Positions 15,450 through 22,349 of a stretch of DNA of 31,621 nucleotides are shown here, piece after piece. The position numbers and the translations under genes were made by a program. The DNA is taken from the NCBI RefSeq assembly GCF_025144725.1, contig NZ_JALXKS010000039.1, forward strand, positions 1 to 31,621. Direction: 5' to 3'. A model generated the notes under the pieces. It saw only the letters and a list, made by a program, of their open reading frames with translations. It did not search any database and was not told the origin of the DNA. This stretch comes from Brevibacterium sp. p3-SID960 (GTDB taxonomy: Bacteria > Actinomycetota > Actinomycetes > Actinomycetales > Brevibacteriaceae). How positions within the stretch are numbered: position 1 is the stretch's first letter; every line of letters starts with the position of its first letter.

Positions 15450-16636
15450 AACCTGCCGCAGCCCTCACCACGGCCCTCATCGTGCCTGGACTGGTGCTGC
15501 TGACAGGGTGCGGAGCCGAAGAGCCGGCCGAGCCGCTGCTCACCAGCGGCTGCATGGTCTCCTCACCGGCTGGCTTCGACGACCGCTCGATCGGGCAGCT
15601 GAGCTTCGGTGAGGTGTCCAACGCCCAGCGCTCCGACTTCCTCGGTTCGACGTCTACCCAGCGCGTCGACTCGCTCGACGACACGCGTCGGGCGCTGGAG
15701 GACTACGCCGACCGTGGCTGCACGCTCACCGCTCTGCTCGGCCCCGGCGGGGCGCAGATGCTCGCCGAGGTCGCCGCCGGCCACCCCGACCAGGCGTGGA
15801 TGGCCGTGGCCACCGCCGGTGCCGGAGCCGGCGGTCAGGACTTCCCCGACAATGTCATCACCGTCGACTTCGACCTCCTCGAACCGGCCTTCATCGTCGG
15901 CTACATCGCCGCCGCCAGCTCCGAAACCGGCATCGTCTCGGCCTACTCCTCCTACGGATTCGAGAACAACCGCGGACTGCTCACCGCCTTCGACGCCGGC
16001 GTCGAGCTGTTCAACGAGGACACCGACGCAGCAGACGACGAGCGCGTGCGCAGCCACCGCGCCGGCCAGATCGAGGGCCGCACCGTCTCCGACACGACCG
16101 CCGCCGGGTTCGAGATCACAGCCGAGGCGATCGAGGCCGATGCTGATGTCATCGTGCCCTTCGCCTCGGGCGCGGCCAGCGGTTCGCTCACCTGGTTCCA
16201 GGAGCACTACTTCCCGCCGGCCGTACAGACCACCGGGCCCGGGGCGGAGGACGCGCCGGCAGACGAGCCCACCGAGGTGCCCGCAGACGAACCCGAGCGC
16301 ACCCTCGTGTGGTACGGCGCTGACGGTTCGGAGACCCTCGGGCGGGTCGGCCGCTACGTCATCGCCTCGATCGTGCCCAACATCGCCGCCGGCTTCCAGA
16401 CCACCATCGAAGGCTGGCCGCAGACCGGCTTCGCCGGTGAACTCGAACCGGCAGGCCAGCAGCCCGAACCGATCGGCGACCTGCTTGTGCGCTCCCGCAG
16501 CTACCGCGGCACGATCGAGAACGGCGGCATCACGATGGTCGCCTCCGATGTGCCTCTGTCCGGGGTGGCCGGTGTCGGCCGCGAGGTGACAGACGTGCAG
16601 GAGCGGATCCGCTCCGGGGAGATCGAACTGCCCTGA
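15440..16636 (+). CDS. BMP/Med family substrate-binding lipoprotein
   Basis: A 398-residue lipoprotein. The signal peptide ends in the lipobox LLTGC (Cys24), giving a lipid-anchored extracellular protein. Family blocks of the BMP/PnrA (Med) purine-nucleoside-binding lipoproteins are visible: CMVSSPAGFDDRSIGQ at the mature N-terminus, NVITVDFDLLEPAFIVGYIAA, and a C-terminal GGITMVASDVPLS strand. It carries an acidic Pro/Glu insert (about residues 272-288) not usual in the family. No ABC permease or ATPase gene adjoins it, unlike standard nucleoside-transport operons. Adenosine deaminase follows, supporting a nucleoside-linked role. The GTG start at 15440 overlaps the amidohydrolase stop by 10 nt. 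Confidence 0.85.
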   Translation: MVLKPAAALTTALIVPGLVLLTGCGAEEPAEPLLTSGCMVSSPAGFDDRSIGQLSFGEVSNAQRSDFLGSTSTQRVDSLDDTRRALEDYADRGCTLTALLGPGGAQMLAEVAAGHPDQAWMAVATAGAGAGGQDFPDNVITVDFDLLEPAFIVGYIAAASSETGIVSAYSSYGFENNRGLLTAFDAGVELFNEDTDAADDERVRSHRAGQIEGRTVSDTTAAGFEITAEAIEADADVIVPFASGAASGSLTWFQEHYFPPAVQTTGPGAEDAPADEPTEVPADEPERTLVWYGADGSETLGRVGRYVIASIVPNIAAGFQTTIEGWPQTGFAGELEPAGQQPEPIGDLLVRSRSYRGTIENGGITMVASDVPLSGVAGVGREVTDVQERIRSGEIELP

Positions 16637-16661
16637 CCCGCCTGCCGGCAGACGCGTCGCC

Positions 16662-16718
16662 GTGCTCGCCGGTGCAGGCCGTGCTCGCCGCTGCAGACCA
16701 TGCTCGCCGCTGCAGACC
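16662..16718. repeat. 19-bp tandem repeat upstream of add
   Basis: Three 19-bp units (16662-16680, 16681-16699, 16700-16718) based on GTGCTCGCCGCTGCAGACC, with two differences in unit 1 and one in unit 3. A fourth unit begins (ATGCC) and breaks off just before the -10 box of add. The units are outside any credible gene. Confidence 0.75.
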
Positions 16719-16724
16719 ATGCCG

Positions 16725-16730
16725 TAAGCT
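16725..16730 (+). promoter_or_regulatory. -10 box TAAGCT, probable leaderless promoter of add
   Basis: TAAGCT is followed by 7 nt and the GTG start at 16738. The GAGGGA between them is too close to the start to be an effective Shine-Dalgarno, so a leaderless or very short leader is likely. Confidence 0.5.
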
Positions 16731-16737
16731 GAGGGAC

Positions 16738-17850
16738 GTGGATTCCAAACTCTTTGAGACTCCCTTCGGAGTCGACCCAGATGACCCTATCCTCGAGCTG
16801 CCGAAAGTGTCGTTGCACGACCACCTAGACGGCGGCCTGCGCCCGCAGACGATCATCGACCTCGCTGCCGAGATCGGCCATGAGCTGCCGGCCACCGATG
16901 CCGAGGCGCTGCGCCGCTGGTTCTCCGAGTCCGCGAACTCCGGTGACCTGCCGCGCTACCTGGAGACCTTCGACCACACCATTGCTGTCATGCAGACCGC
17001 CGAGGGCCTGACCCGGGTGGCACGTGAATGGGCGCTCGACCAGGTCGCCGACGGTGTCTTCTACGCCGAGGCCCGCTGGGCGCCCGAACAGCATGTGCAG
17101 CAGGGACTGTCGATGGACGAGGCCGTCGAGGCCGTCCAGCGCGGACTCGACGAAGCCGATGCGATCGCTGCTGAGAACGGCCGCTTCATCCGCACCGGCC
17201 AGATCATCACCGCCATGCGGCACGCTGACAACAGCCTGGCTGTCGCCGAACTCGCCCTGCGCCACCGCGACCGAGGCGTCGTCGGTTTCGACATCGCCGG
17301 CGCCGAGGACGGCTTCCCCCCGGCCGACCACCTCGCCGCCTTCGAGCTTTTGCACCGCGAGTGCTTCCCGGTCACCATCCACGCAGGCGAAGCCGCCGGG
17401 GTGGAGAGCATCCACGCCGCGGTGCAGATCTGCCACGCCCAGCGCGTCGGCCACGGCGTCCGGCTCATCGAGGACATGCAGTTCACCGGTGAGAACGGAG
17501 GCGGCAGCCTCGGCCGGCTCTCGGCCTGGATCCTCGACCACCAGGTGCCCCTGGAGCTGTGCCCGTCGTCGAATCTGCAGACCGGGGCGGCGACCTCGAT
17601 CGAGGACCACCCGATCACCCGGTTCAAGGAGCTCGGCTACGCGATCACCGTCAACCCGGACAACCGTCTGATGTCGGCGACCTCGATGACCCGTGAGATG
17701 CGCCTGCTCGTCGACCGCGCCGGCTGGCAGCAGCCGGACCTCGAATGGGCGACCGTCAACGCCCTGGGCGCGGCGTTCCTGCCCCACGATGCGCGCAACC
17801 GGTTCCTCGATGACCTCGTGATCCCAGGCTTCGAGCGTCTGGATCTGTGA
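16738..17850 (+). CDS. add: Adenosine deaminase
   Basis: A 370-residue metal-dependent deaminase converting adenosine to inosine. Zinc ligands HDH are at residues 27-29 in KVSLHDHLDGG. IHAGEAAG holds a His ligand and the catalytic Glu. The HGVRL and ELCPSSNLQTGA blocks follow, and the metal-binding Asp is in TVNPDNRLMS (Asn after the Asp is the form I recall for actinobacterial Add). The GTG at 16738 (VDSKLFE) is preferred to an upstream ATG at 16672 because that extension is encoded by the 19-bp tandem repeats. Neighbouring nucleoside-type lipoprotein and amidohydrolase genes fit purine salvage. Confidence 0.94.
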   Translation: MDSKLFETPFGVDPDDPILELPKVSLHDHLDGGLRPQTIIDLAAEIGHELPATDAEALRRWFSESANSGDLPRYLETFDHTIAVMQTAEGLTRVAREWALDQVADGVFYAEARWAPEQHVQQGLSMDEAVEAVQRGLDEADAIAAENGRFIRTGQIITAMRHADNSLAVAELALRHRDRGVVGFDIAGAEDGFPPADHLAAFELLHRECFPVTIHAGEAAGVESIHAAVQICHAQRVGHGVRLIEDMQFTGENGGGSLGRLSAWILDHQVPLELCPSSNLQTGAATSIEDHPITRFKELGYAITVNPDNRLMSATSMTREMRLLVDRAGWQQPDLEWATVNALGAAFLPHDARNRFLDDLVIPGFERLDL

Positions 17851-17854
17851 TTCC

Positions 17855-18400
17855 ATGAGCGGTAAGCGACGCAAACGCAGCGCCGGGGGAGACGACTCCG
17901 TTCACATCCACCCGTCCGATACCGCGCCGGCCCCGTCTGCCGACCAGACCGCAGGCGCAGCCGGCAGCCCGCTGACCCCGGGCACTCCGATGGCCACCCG
18001 CCCGTGGACGCTGTGGCTGGCCATCGCGATGGTCGTGCTCGAAGCGGTCGTGCTCGTCGTGGCTGCGGTGTTCTTCGTGCGCACCGGCGGTGCCGCCGGG
18101 GCTGAGCTGCGAAGCTCCCTGTTCGGGCTGGCTGTCATGTTCGTCATCATGGCCACCGGCCTCGTGCTCGTCGCCCGCGGGCTGCACCGGATGCGCCGCT
18201 GGGCGCGCCCGGCCACAGTGGCCTGGCAGCTGCTCCAGGCGCTGTTCGGGCTGTCGATGTGGGGCGCCGGCACGGCGCTGCAGGTCGGGGCCATCCTGCC
18301 GGCGGTGCTGTGCCTCTTCGGGCTCTTCAGCCCCGCCAGCGTGCGCGCCTACGAACAGGCGCTCGGTGCCGCCGGCAGCGAACAGCACCTCGACCAGTGA
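17855..18400 (+). CDS. Hypothetical integral membrane protein
   Basis: A 181-residue protein without a recognised family. A charged, Pro/Ala-rich N-terminus of about 45 residues is followed by four hydrophobic segments (about residues 50-72, 88-110, 123-140, 143-160) and a short hydrophilic tail. It begins 4 nt after the add stop codon with no visible Shine-Dalgarno, so it is probably translated by coupling to add. Similar small four-helix proteins are common in actinobacteria and mostly uncharacterised. Confidence 0.75.
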   Translation: MSGKRRKRSAGGDDSVHIHPSDTAPAPSADQTAGAAGSPLTPGTPMATRPWTLWLAIAMVVLEAVVLVVAAVFFVRTGGAAGAELRSSLFGLAVMFVIMATGLVLVARGLHRMRRWARPATVAWQLLQALFGLSMWGAGTALQVGAILPAVLCLFGLFSPASVRAYEQALGAAGSEQHLDQ

Positions 18401-18429
18401 GAGAACTGACGGGGCCGGGCCGGCTGGAA

Positions 18430-19272
18430 TCAGCCGCCGAGTTCGCTCTGCTCGGTGTCGTCGTTCGACGTGGCGTCATCACCGGGGCCGCCGCCTGAGC
18501 CGCCCCCGCTGCCGGCGCCGCCACCGGAGCCGTTTCCGCTGCCGGAGTCCCCGCTGCCGGCGCCGTCGCGGTACGGGCCGCAGGCCTCGCCGAGGAAATC
18601 GCCGGCGAAGTCGCCGCCGGAATCACGCAGGGACAGCGCCGTCTGCTGAATGCCCCACCACACCTCGGGTGCGGCAGCCCAGCGCAGGCGCATGTTCTCA
18701 CGCTCAGCGGGATCCTCGGCCAGATCCGAGGCCGCCAGCTCGATGCGGTCCTGGGCGTCATCGGCCGTGCAGCGGGCCCGCGAATCCGGGCCCTGCGGAT
18801 TGAGCTCGGCGATCTCATCGCCGCTGACGGTCGTGAGCGTGAACGCCGAATCGCCGAGCTGTTCGACCTCGAAGGTGCCCAGCACCTGGTAGAAGCTGCC
18901 CTCGTGCGCGCTCACCTGCTCAGCATCGACGTTGACGGTCACGCTGTTGGGCATGTCCGGGGTCAGCGACACCTCGCCGGAATCGGCGACATCGCCGAAG
19001 GTGCGCAGGTAGACATTCAGGTAGGCCTCCTCGCCGTTGGCGGCGGCCCTCTCCAGGCCCTGCCACAGCGGGTCGTTCTCCTTCGCCCCACCCGGGGTGG
19101 TGTCGACGACGACGACCGGGGGAGCGGAGTCTGGGGTCTCGACCGGGGTGACCTCCTCCGGGGACAGAGAGGGTCGCTGCTCGGGACGTTCGGACTCGTT
19201 GACGGCACAGCCGCTCAGCAGCAGACCGGAGGCGCACGCTGCGGCGGGGAAGATGAGGAGGCGTCGGCTCAT
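18430..19272 (-). CDS. Hypothetical lipoprotein with Gly/Ser-rich C-terminus
   Basis: A 280-residue predicted lipoprotein; the signal peptide ends in the lipobox LLSGC (Cys22). A Pro/Glu-rich stretch (about 25-60) leads into a roughly 150-residue alpha/beta-looking domain with no family I recognise (DPLWQGLERAAANGEEAYLNVYLR, EGSFYQVLGTFEV). A low-complexity tail of Gly/Ser (about 235-262) and Asp/Asn ends the protein. The ATG at 19272 lies 6 nt after TAGACT on the minus strand and has no Shine-Dalgarno, so it is probably leaderless. It is 17 nt downstream of the phosphatase gene. Confidence 0.8.
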   Translation of the reverse strand: MSRRLLIFPAAACASGLLLSGCAVNESERPEQRPSLSPEEVTPVETPDSAPPVVVVDTTPGGAKENDPLWQGLERAAANGEEAYLNVYLRTFGDVADSGEVSLTPDMPNSVTVNVDAEQVSAHEGSFYQVLGTFEVEQLGDSAFTLTTVSGDEIAELNPQGPDSRARCTADDAQDRIELAASDLAEDPAERENMRLRWAAAPEVWWGIQQTALSLRDSGGDFAGDFLGEACGPYRDGAGSGDSGSGNGSGGGAGSGGGSGGGPGDDATSNDDTEQSELGG

Positions 19273-19278
19273 ATGCTG

Positions 19279-19284
19279 AGTCTA
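19279..19284 (-). promoter_or_regulatory. -10 box TAGACT upstream of the lipoprotein gene
   Basis: The minus strand reads TAGACT, 6 nt, ATG (19272). The box sits in the 17-nt gap after the phosphatase stop codon, so the lipoprotein gene can have its own leaderless promoter despite the tandem arrangement. Confidence 0.5.
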
Positions 19285-19289
19285 GAGAA

Positions 19290-20039
19290 TCACGGCCGCA
19301 GAGTGGTCAAGGCGGACATGTGTGCCGGGGAGATTCTCAGCTGCTCCAGCGTCGCCTCGGCCGGGTGGCGGTCGAGGAACTCCAGCAGCGCCGCCTTCCG
19401 GGAACCCGACCAGGCGGCGAACTCGTCCGCATCCATGAAGTACTCCACCGGATGCCCGGAGGTCTTGTGGTGCTCATTGACGACAGCGAGCGAGCGGACG
19501 TACTCCGCGGCGATGACCGCAGGTTCGACACCGGCCAGCTGCAGCATCCAGGCCGAGAACAGCCCCGTGCGATCCCGGCCGGCCGAGCAGTGCAGGTACA
19601 CCGGGCCGGTCTCCAGCGCCTCGGCGAGACTCTCCAGCGCACCGGCGACCAGCGGCGGGAAGTGGGTGAGCAGCAGCGGGTACTGCTGGGGATGGTTGAG
19701 GAACGGGTGGTCAATGGCCCTGACATAGGCCTCATCGCTGAAGTCTTCGACCGGGCAGGTGCGGATGGCGAACCGGTCCCACGCCGCCTCGGGAACCTGC
19801 GGATCGGTCGGCCGGCGGCCCGCCTCGGCAGGGGCGCGCAGATCGACGACCGAACGGATCCCCAGGTCAGCCAGCTGCTCGATGCCGCGGGCGGTGATGA
19901 GCTCGCGGCGCCCGCCGGCGAATACGCGCCCGAGGCGGGTCAGGCCCCCAGCAGCGGGCAGGCCGCCGAGGTCGCGCGGGCCGAGGGCGCCGTCGACGGT
20001 GGGGAAGCGGTCGGCGAACATCAGGCGGTCAGCCGTCAT
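19290..20039 (-). CDS. Tyrosine-protein phosphatase family protein (PTP/DSP-like)
   Basis: A 249-residue protein of the bacterial Tyr_phosphatase3 type. The CX5R P-loop is HCSAGRDRTG with nucleophile Cys151 and Arg157. The N-terminal NRL-type start (FPTVDGALGPRDLGGL, GRVFAGGR, VVDLRAPAE) is typical. Members act on phosphotyrosine or phosphoinositides; the substrate is unknown. It overlaps the marR stop by the ATGA arrangement (20039-20036), so the two are co-translated and probably share the marR promoter and its operators. Confidence 0.9.
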   Translation of the reverse strand: MTADRLMFADRFPTVDGALGPRDLGGLPAAGGLTRLGRVFAGGRRELITARGIEQLADLGIRSVVDLRAPAEAGRRPTDPQVPEAAWDRFAIRTCPVEDFSDEAYVRAIDHPFLNHPQQYPLLLTHFPPLVAGALESLAEALETGPVYLHCSAGRDRTGLFSAWMLQLAGVEPAVIAAEYVRSLAVVNEHHKTSGHPVEYFMDADEFAAWSGSRKAALLEFLDRHPAEATLEQLRISPAHMSALTTLRP

Positions 20040-20554
20040 GTGGCAGTCTCCGGGGTCACGATGCGCGAACCGGTCTCGAAACCGGTTGACAGGGTGCGCA
20101 GCAGCTCGGTGAGCTTGCGCTTCTGGGCATCGGTCAGCTCGGCGAGCAGGTCGGCCTCATGGACGAGGAGGTCAGACAGGGCGTTGTCGACCTTCTGCTT
20201 GCCGACCTCGGTCAGGGTCACAAGGATGGAACGGCGGTCCTTGGGATCTGGGCGGCGGGAGACCCAGCCGACCTTGACCAGACGATCGATGCGGTTGGTC
20301 ATCGTCCCCGAAGTCACCATCATCTCGCTGATGAGCCGGGAGGGGGAGAGCTCATAGGGCTCGCCGGCGCGGCGCAGCGCGGAGAGCACGTCGAACGCCC
20401 AGACCTCCAGCTCATGGTCATGGAAGGTCGACTTGCGCGCTTTGTCCAGCTGCTTGGCCAGCCGGGAGACCCGCGAGAGCACCTCCATCGGAGCGACATC
20501 GAGATCGGGGCGCTCGCGCCGCCATGCAGCTACGATCCGATCGACTTCATCCAT
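20036..20554 (-). CDS. MarR family transcriptional regulator
   Basis: A 172-residue winged-helix regulator. The recognition region LSPSRLISEMMVTSGTMTNRIDRL and wing DPKDRRSILVTLT are characteristic, flanked by dimerisation helices. MarR proteins normally repress their own operon and release on binding small phenolic or oxidative ligands. The ATG at 20554 is 6 nt after TAGACT (minus strand). Two AT-rich palindromes about 50-90 bp upstream are probable operators. A phosphatase gene overlaps its stop; no classical efflux pump or degradative gene adjoins, so the target pathway is unclear. Confidence 0.92.
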   Translation of the reverse strand: MDEVDRIVAAWRRERPDLDVAPMEVLSRVSRLAKQLDKARKSTFHDHELEVWAFDVLSALRRAGEPYELSPSRLISEMMVTSGTMTNRIDRLVKVGWVSRRPDPKDRRSILVTLTEVGKQKVDNALSDLLVHEADLLAELTDAQKRKLTELLRTLSTGFETGSRIVTPETAT

Positions 20555-20560
20555 GACCCC

Positions 20561-20587
20561 AGTCTACTGCGATAGAGCCAACGTCAA
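20561..20587 (-). promoter_or_regulatory. Probable promoter of marR
   Basis: The minus strand has TTGACG (20587-20582) and TAGACT (20566-20561) with a 15-nt spacer, shorter than ideal; shifting the -35 to TCTTGA gives 17. The -10 lies 6 nt from the ATG, so the mRNA is probably leaderless. Confidence 0.5.
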
Positions 20588-20604
20588 GATACTTTCCCGC
20601 AAAG

Positions 20605-20642
20605 CATCTTGATATCAATGTAAAAGCATCGTGATATCGATG
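20605..20642. promoter_or_regulatory. Two tandem MarR-type operator palindromes
   Basis: CATCTTGATATCAATG (20605-20620) contains the perfect palindrome TTGATATCAA. CATCGTGATATCGATG (20627-20642) is a near-palindrome on the same GATATC centre. The centres are 22 bp apart, about two helical turns, so two dimers could bind the same face. A further half-site-like TCAAGATA lies at 20584-20591, overlapping the -35. The AT-rich dyads stand out from the GC-rich surroundings. Binding by the adjacent MarR is inferred from position and form. Confidence 0.6.
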
Positions 20643-20699
20643 AACCTGCGGGCGGCCACAGGCCCGCCCAGACGTCAGCACAATCACACTCGGCGCGCG

Positions 20700-20707
20700 G
20701 GATTCAC
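20700..20707. repeat. Left target-site duplication of the IS
   Basis: GGATTCAC lies directly before the left inverted repeat and is repeated exactly directly after the right one (22144-22151). Eight bp is the usual duplication length for ISL3-family elements. Confidence 0.93.
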
Positions 20708-20776
20708 GGCTCTTCGTAATTGAGGGTGTGGATCAGTGATTCCAGGACACGGCGTGGCGCTGCCCGGATAGACGCC

Positions 20777-20825
20777 GAGGTCTTCCGATGATGGAAGTTC
20801 TCACACAGTCCATCCGAAAGACCTC
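20777..20825 (+). promoter_or_regulatory. Inverted repeat just upstream of the transposase start
   Basis: GAGGTCTT (20777-20784) pairs with AAGACCTC (20818-20825), and the stem resumes with GATGG (20790-20794) and CCATC (20810-20814). The structure ends 3 nt before the transposase GTG, so in a transcript entering from outside it would hide the translation start. Such protection is known for IS10 and IS50; here it is inferred. Confidence 0.45.
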
Positions 20826-20828
20826 GAC

Positions 20829-22193
20829 GTGTCCAAGCCTACTTTCTCATCTCCTGACCTCACGACATTCTGCCGACTCGACTCTCTTGACCTCACTTGC
20901 ATTGGCCAGCACATCACCGGGCACAAAGCCATTCTGGAATGCCAGCCCAACACTGCCGATGACTGGTGCCGACGGTGTGGCGGACACGGGATCGTCCGCG
21001 ACAGCGTCGTCCGCCGCCTCGCCCACGAACCCTTCGGCCACCGGCCCACCACGCTTCACATTCGCCTCCGCCGGTACAAATGCGTCGAATGCGGCCGCGT
21101 ATGGCGTCAGAACACCACTGCTGCGGCGCCACCACGAGCGAAGATCTCGCGAACCGGCCTCGACTGGGCGCTGCGTGCCCTCGTCATCGACCACGACACT
21201 GTGTCCGTGATCGCACGCAAACTCGCCGTGGCCTGGCACACCGCGAACTCCGCGATCCTCGCGCAGGGACATCGACTGCTGATCGACGACCCGGCCCGGT
21301 TCGACGGGGTCAGCGTCATTGGTGTCGACGAACACGTCTGGCGGCACACCAGGCGCGGTGACAAGTACGTCACCGTCATCATCGACCTCACTCCCATCAG
21401 CCAGGAAGCAGGCCCGGCACGCCTGCTCGACATGGTGCCCGGACGGTCGAAACAGGTGTTCAAGCAATGGTTGAAAGCCCGACCGAAAGACTGGCGTGAT
21501 GGCATCGACGTCGTCGCGATGGACGGATTCTCCGGCTTCAAAACAGCCTCCGTTGAGGAACTGCCCGAGGCTGTCGAAGTCATGGACCCGTTCCACGTCG
21601 TCAAACTCGCCGGTGATGCCCTCGACGAGGTACGCCGCCGCATTCAGCAGGAGACCACCGGGCATCGCGGACGAGCAACAGACCCGTTGTATCGAGCGCG
21701 CAGGACTCTGCACACCGGTGCTGATCTGCTCACGGCCAAACAGCACGAGAGGATCGTAAGCCTCTTCGCCGACGCCAACTTCACCGCCGTCGAAGTCACC
21801 TGGGCGGTCTATCAAGACATTGTGAGCGCCTACCGAACCAACGACGGCAACGAGGGCAAGAAGCTCCGACAATCGGTCATCGACGATCTGACGACGAATC
21901 TGCCGACAGGACTGGTCGAGCTCAAGCGGTTAGGACGGACTCTGAAGCGTCGAGCTGCTGATGTCCTGGCGTTCTTCAGCCGACCGGGAACGTCGAACGG
22001 GCCAACTGAAGCAATCAATGGCAGGCTCGAACATCTACGGGGCTCAGCGCTGGGGGTTCGGCAACCTCACGCACTACATCGCGAGATGTCTGCTCGAGTC
22101 CGGAGGCTTCAGACCGGTTCTACACTCTCAATTACGATGAGCCGGATTCACCCGTCGACGATGTGGCCAAACCGCCGAAGCCTACTAAAGTGA
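20829..22193 (+). CDS. ISL3 family transposase with frameshifted C-terminus
   Basis: A DDE transposase. Its N-terminal zinc-binding region has WCRRCGG and YKCVECGRVW cysteine pairs, followed by a helix-turn-helix. Catalytic residues are probably Asp in VIGVDEHVW, Asp in VVAMDGFSGF and Glu in GPTEAINGRLEHLRG. After LRGSALG the family sequence should continue FxNLTHYIAR...LLESGGFRP; it does so only in the +1 frame, ending at TGA 22138-22140 inside the right inverted repeat. An extra G in the G5 run at 22052-22056 explains the shift. As read, the last 46 or so residues are out of frame and run past the IS end to 22193. The catalytic core is intact; activity is uncertain. The start is a GTG at 20829. 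Confidence 0.88.
   Translation: MSKPTFSSPDLTTFCRLDSLDLTCIGQHITGHKAILECQPNTADDWCRRCGGHGIVRDSVVRRLAHEPFGHRPTTLHIRLRRYKCVECGRVWRQNTTAAAPPRAKISRTGLDWALRALVIDHDTVSVIARKLAVAWHTANSAILAQGHRLLIDDPARFDGVSVIGVDEHVWRHTRRGDKYVTVIIDLTPISQEAGPARLLDMVPGRSKQVFKQWLKARPKDWRDGIDVVAMDGFSGFKTASVEELPEAVEVMDPFHVVKLAGDALDEVRRRIQQETTGHRGRATDPLYRARRTLHTGADLLTAKQHERIVSLFADANFTAVEVTWAVYQDIVSAYRTNDGNEGKKLRQSVIDDLTTNLPTGLVELKRLGRTLKRRAADVLAFFSRPGTSNGPTEAINGRLEHLRGSALGVRQPHALHREMSARVRRLQTGSTLSITMSRIHPSTMWPNRRSLLK
22119..22143 (-). repeat. Right terminal inverted repeat of the IS
   Basis: Its complement begins GGCTCATCGTAATTGAG and matches the left end (20708-20732) at 22 of 25 positions. The intended transposase stop codon (22138-22140) lies within it. 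Confidence 0.9.
22144..22151. repeat. Right target-site duplication of the IS
   Basis: GGATTCAC, identical to 20700-20707, immediately follows the right inverted repeat. Confidence 0.93.
22183..22191 (+). promoter_or_regulatory. Possible -10 region of sucCD
   Basis: TACTAAAGT offers a -10 box (TACTAA or TAAAGT) in an otherwise GC-rich gap. It gives a leader of about 150 nt before the sucC GTG at 22350. No good -35 is seen; the IS ends only about 40 nt upstream, so the native upstream region has been displaced. Confidence 0.35.
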
Positions 22194-22349
22194 AGAATGG
22201 TCGACATGCGCTGGAGCCATGCCAGCCCAGCGGTCCGCATTCAGGTGAGGGCCGCCTCGGCGGCGGTGACCCCAGCCATCCGCAGAAGGAGCATCCGGCA
22301 TCCGGGCCGACCGCGCGCCGGGGCACCAACACTGACGTTAGGAACTCAC

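Larger units (their letters stand above)
20708..22143 (+). mobile_element. Complete ISL3-family insertion sequence (1436 bp)
   Basis: Both ends are defined by 25-bp imperfect terminal inverted repeats beginning GGCTC(T/A)TCGTAATTGAG (20708-20732 and the complement of 22119-22143; 22 of 25 match) and by perfect 8-bp direct repeats outside them. It carries a single transposase gene. The intact duplication points to insertion without later rearrangement. It sits between marR and its operators on one side and sucCD on the other. The exact ISfinder name cannot be given from sequence alone. Confidence 0.93.

Noticed and set aside
20847..21872. A 341-codon frame antisense to the transposase
   Set aside because: Lies inside the IS on the other strand and has no family features; ISL3 elements of this size carry one gene.
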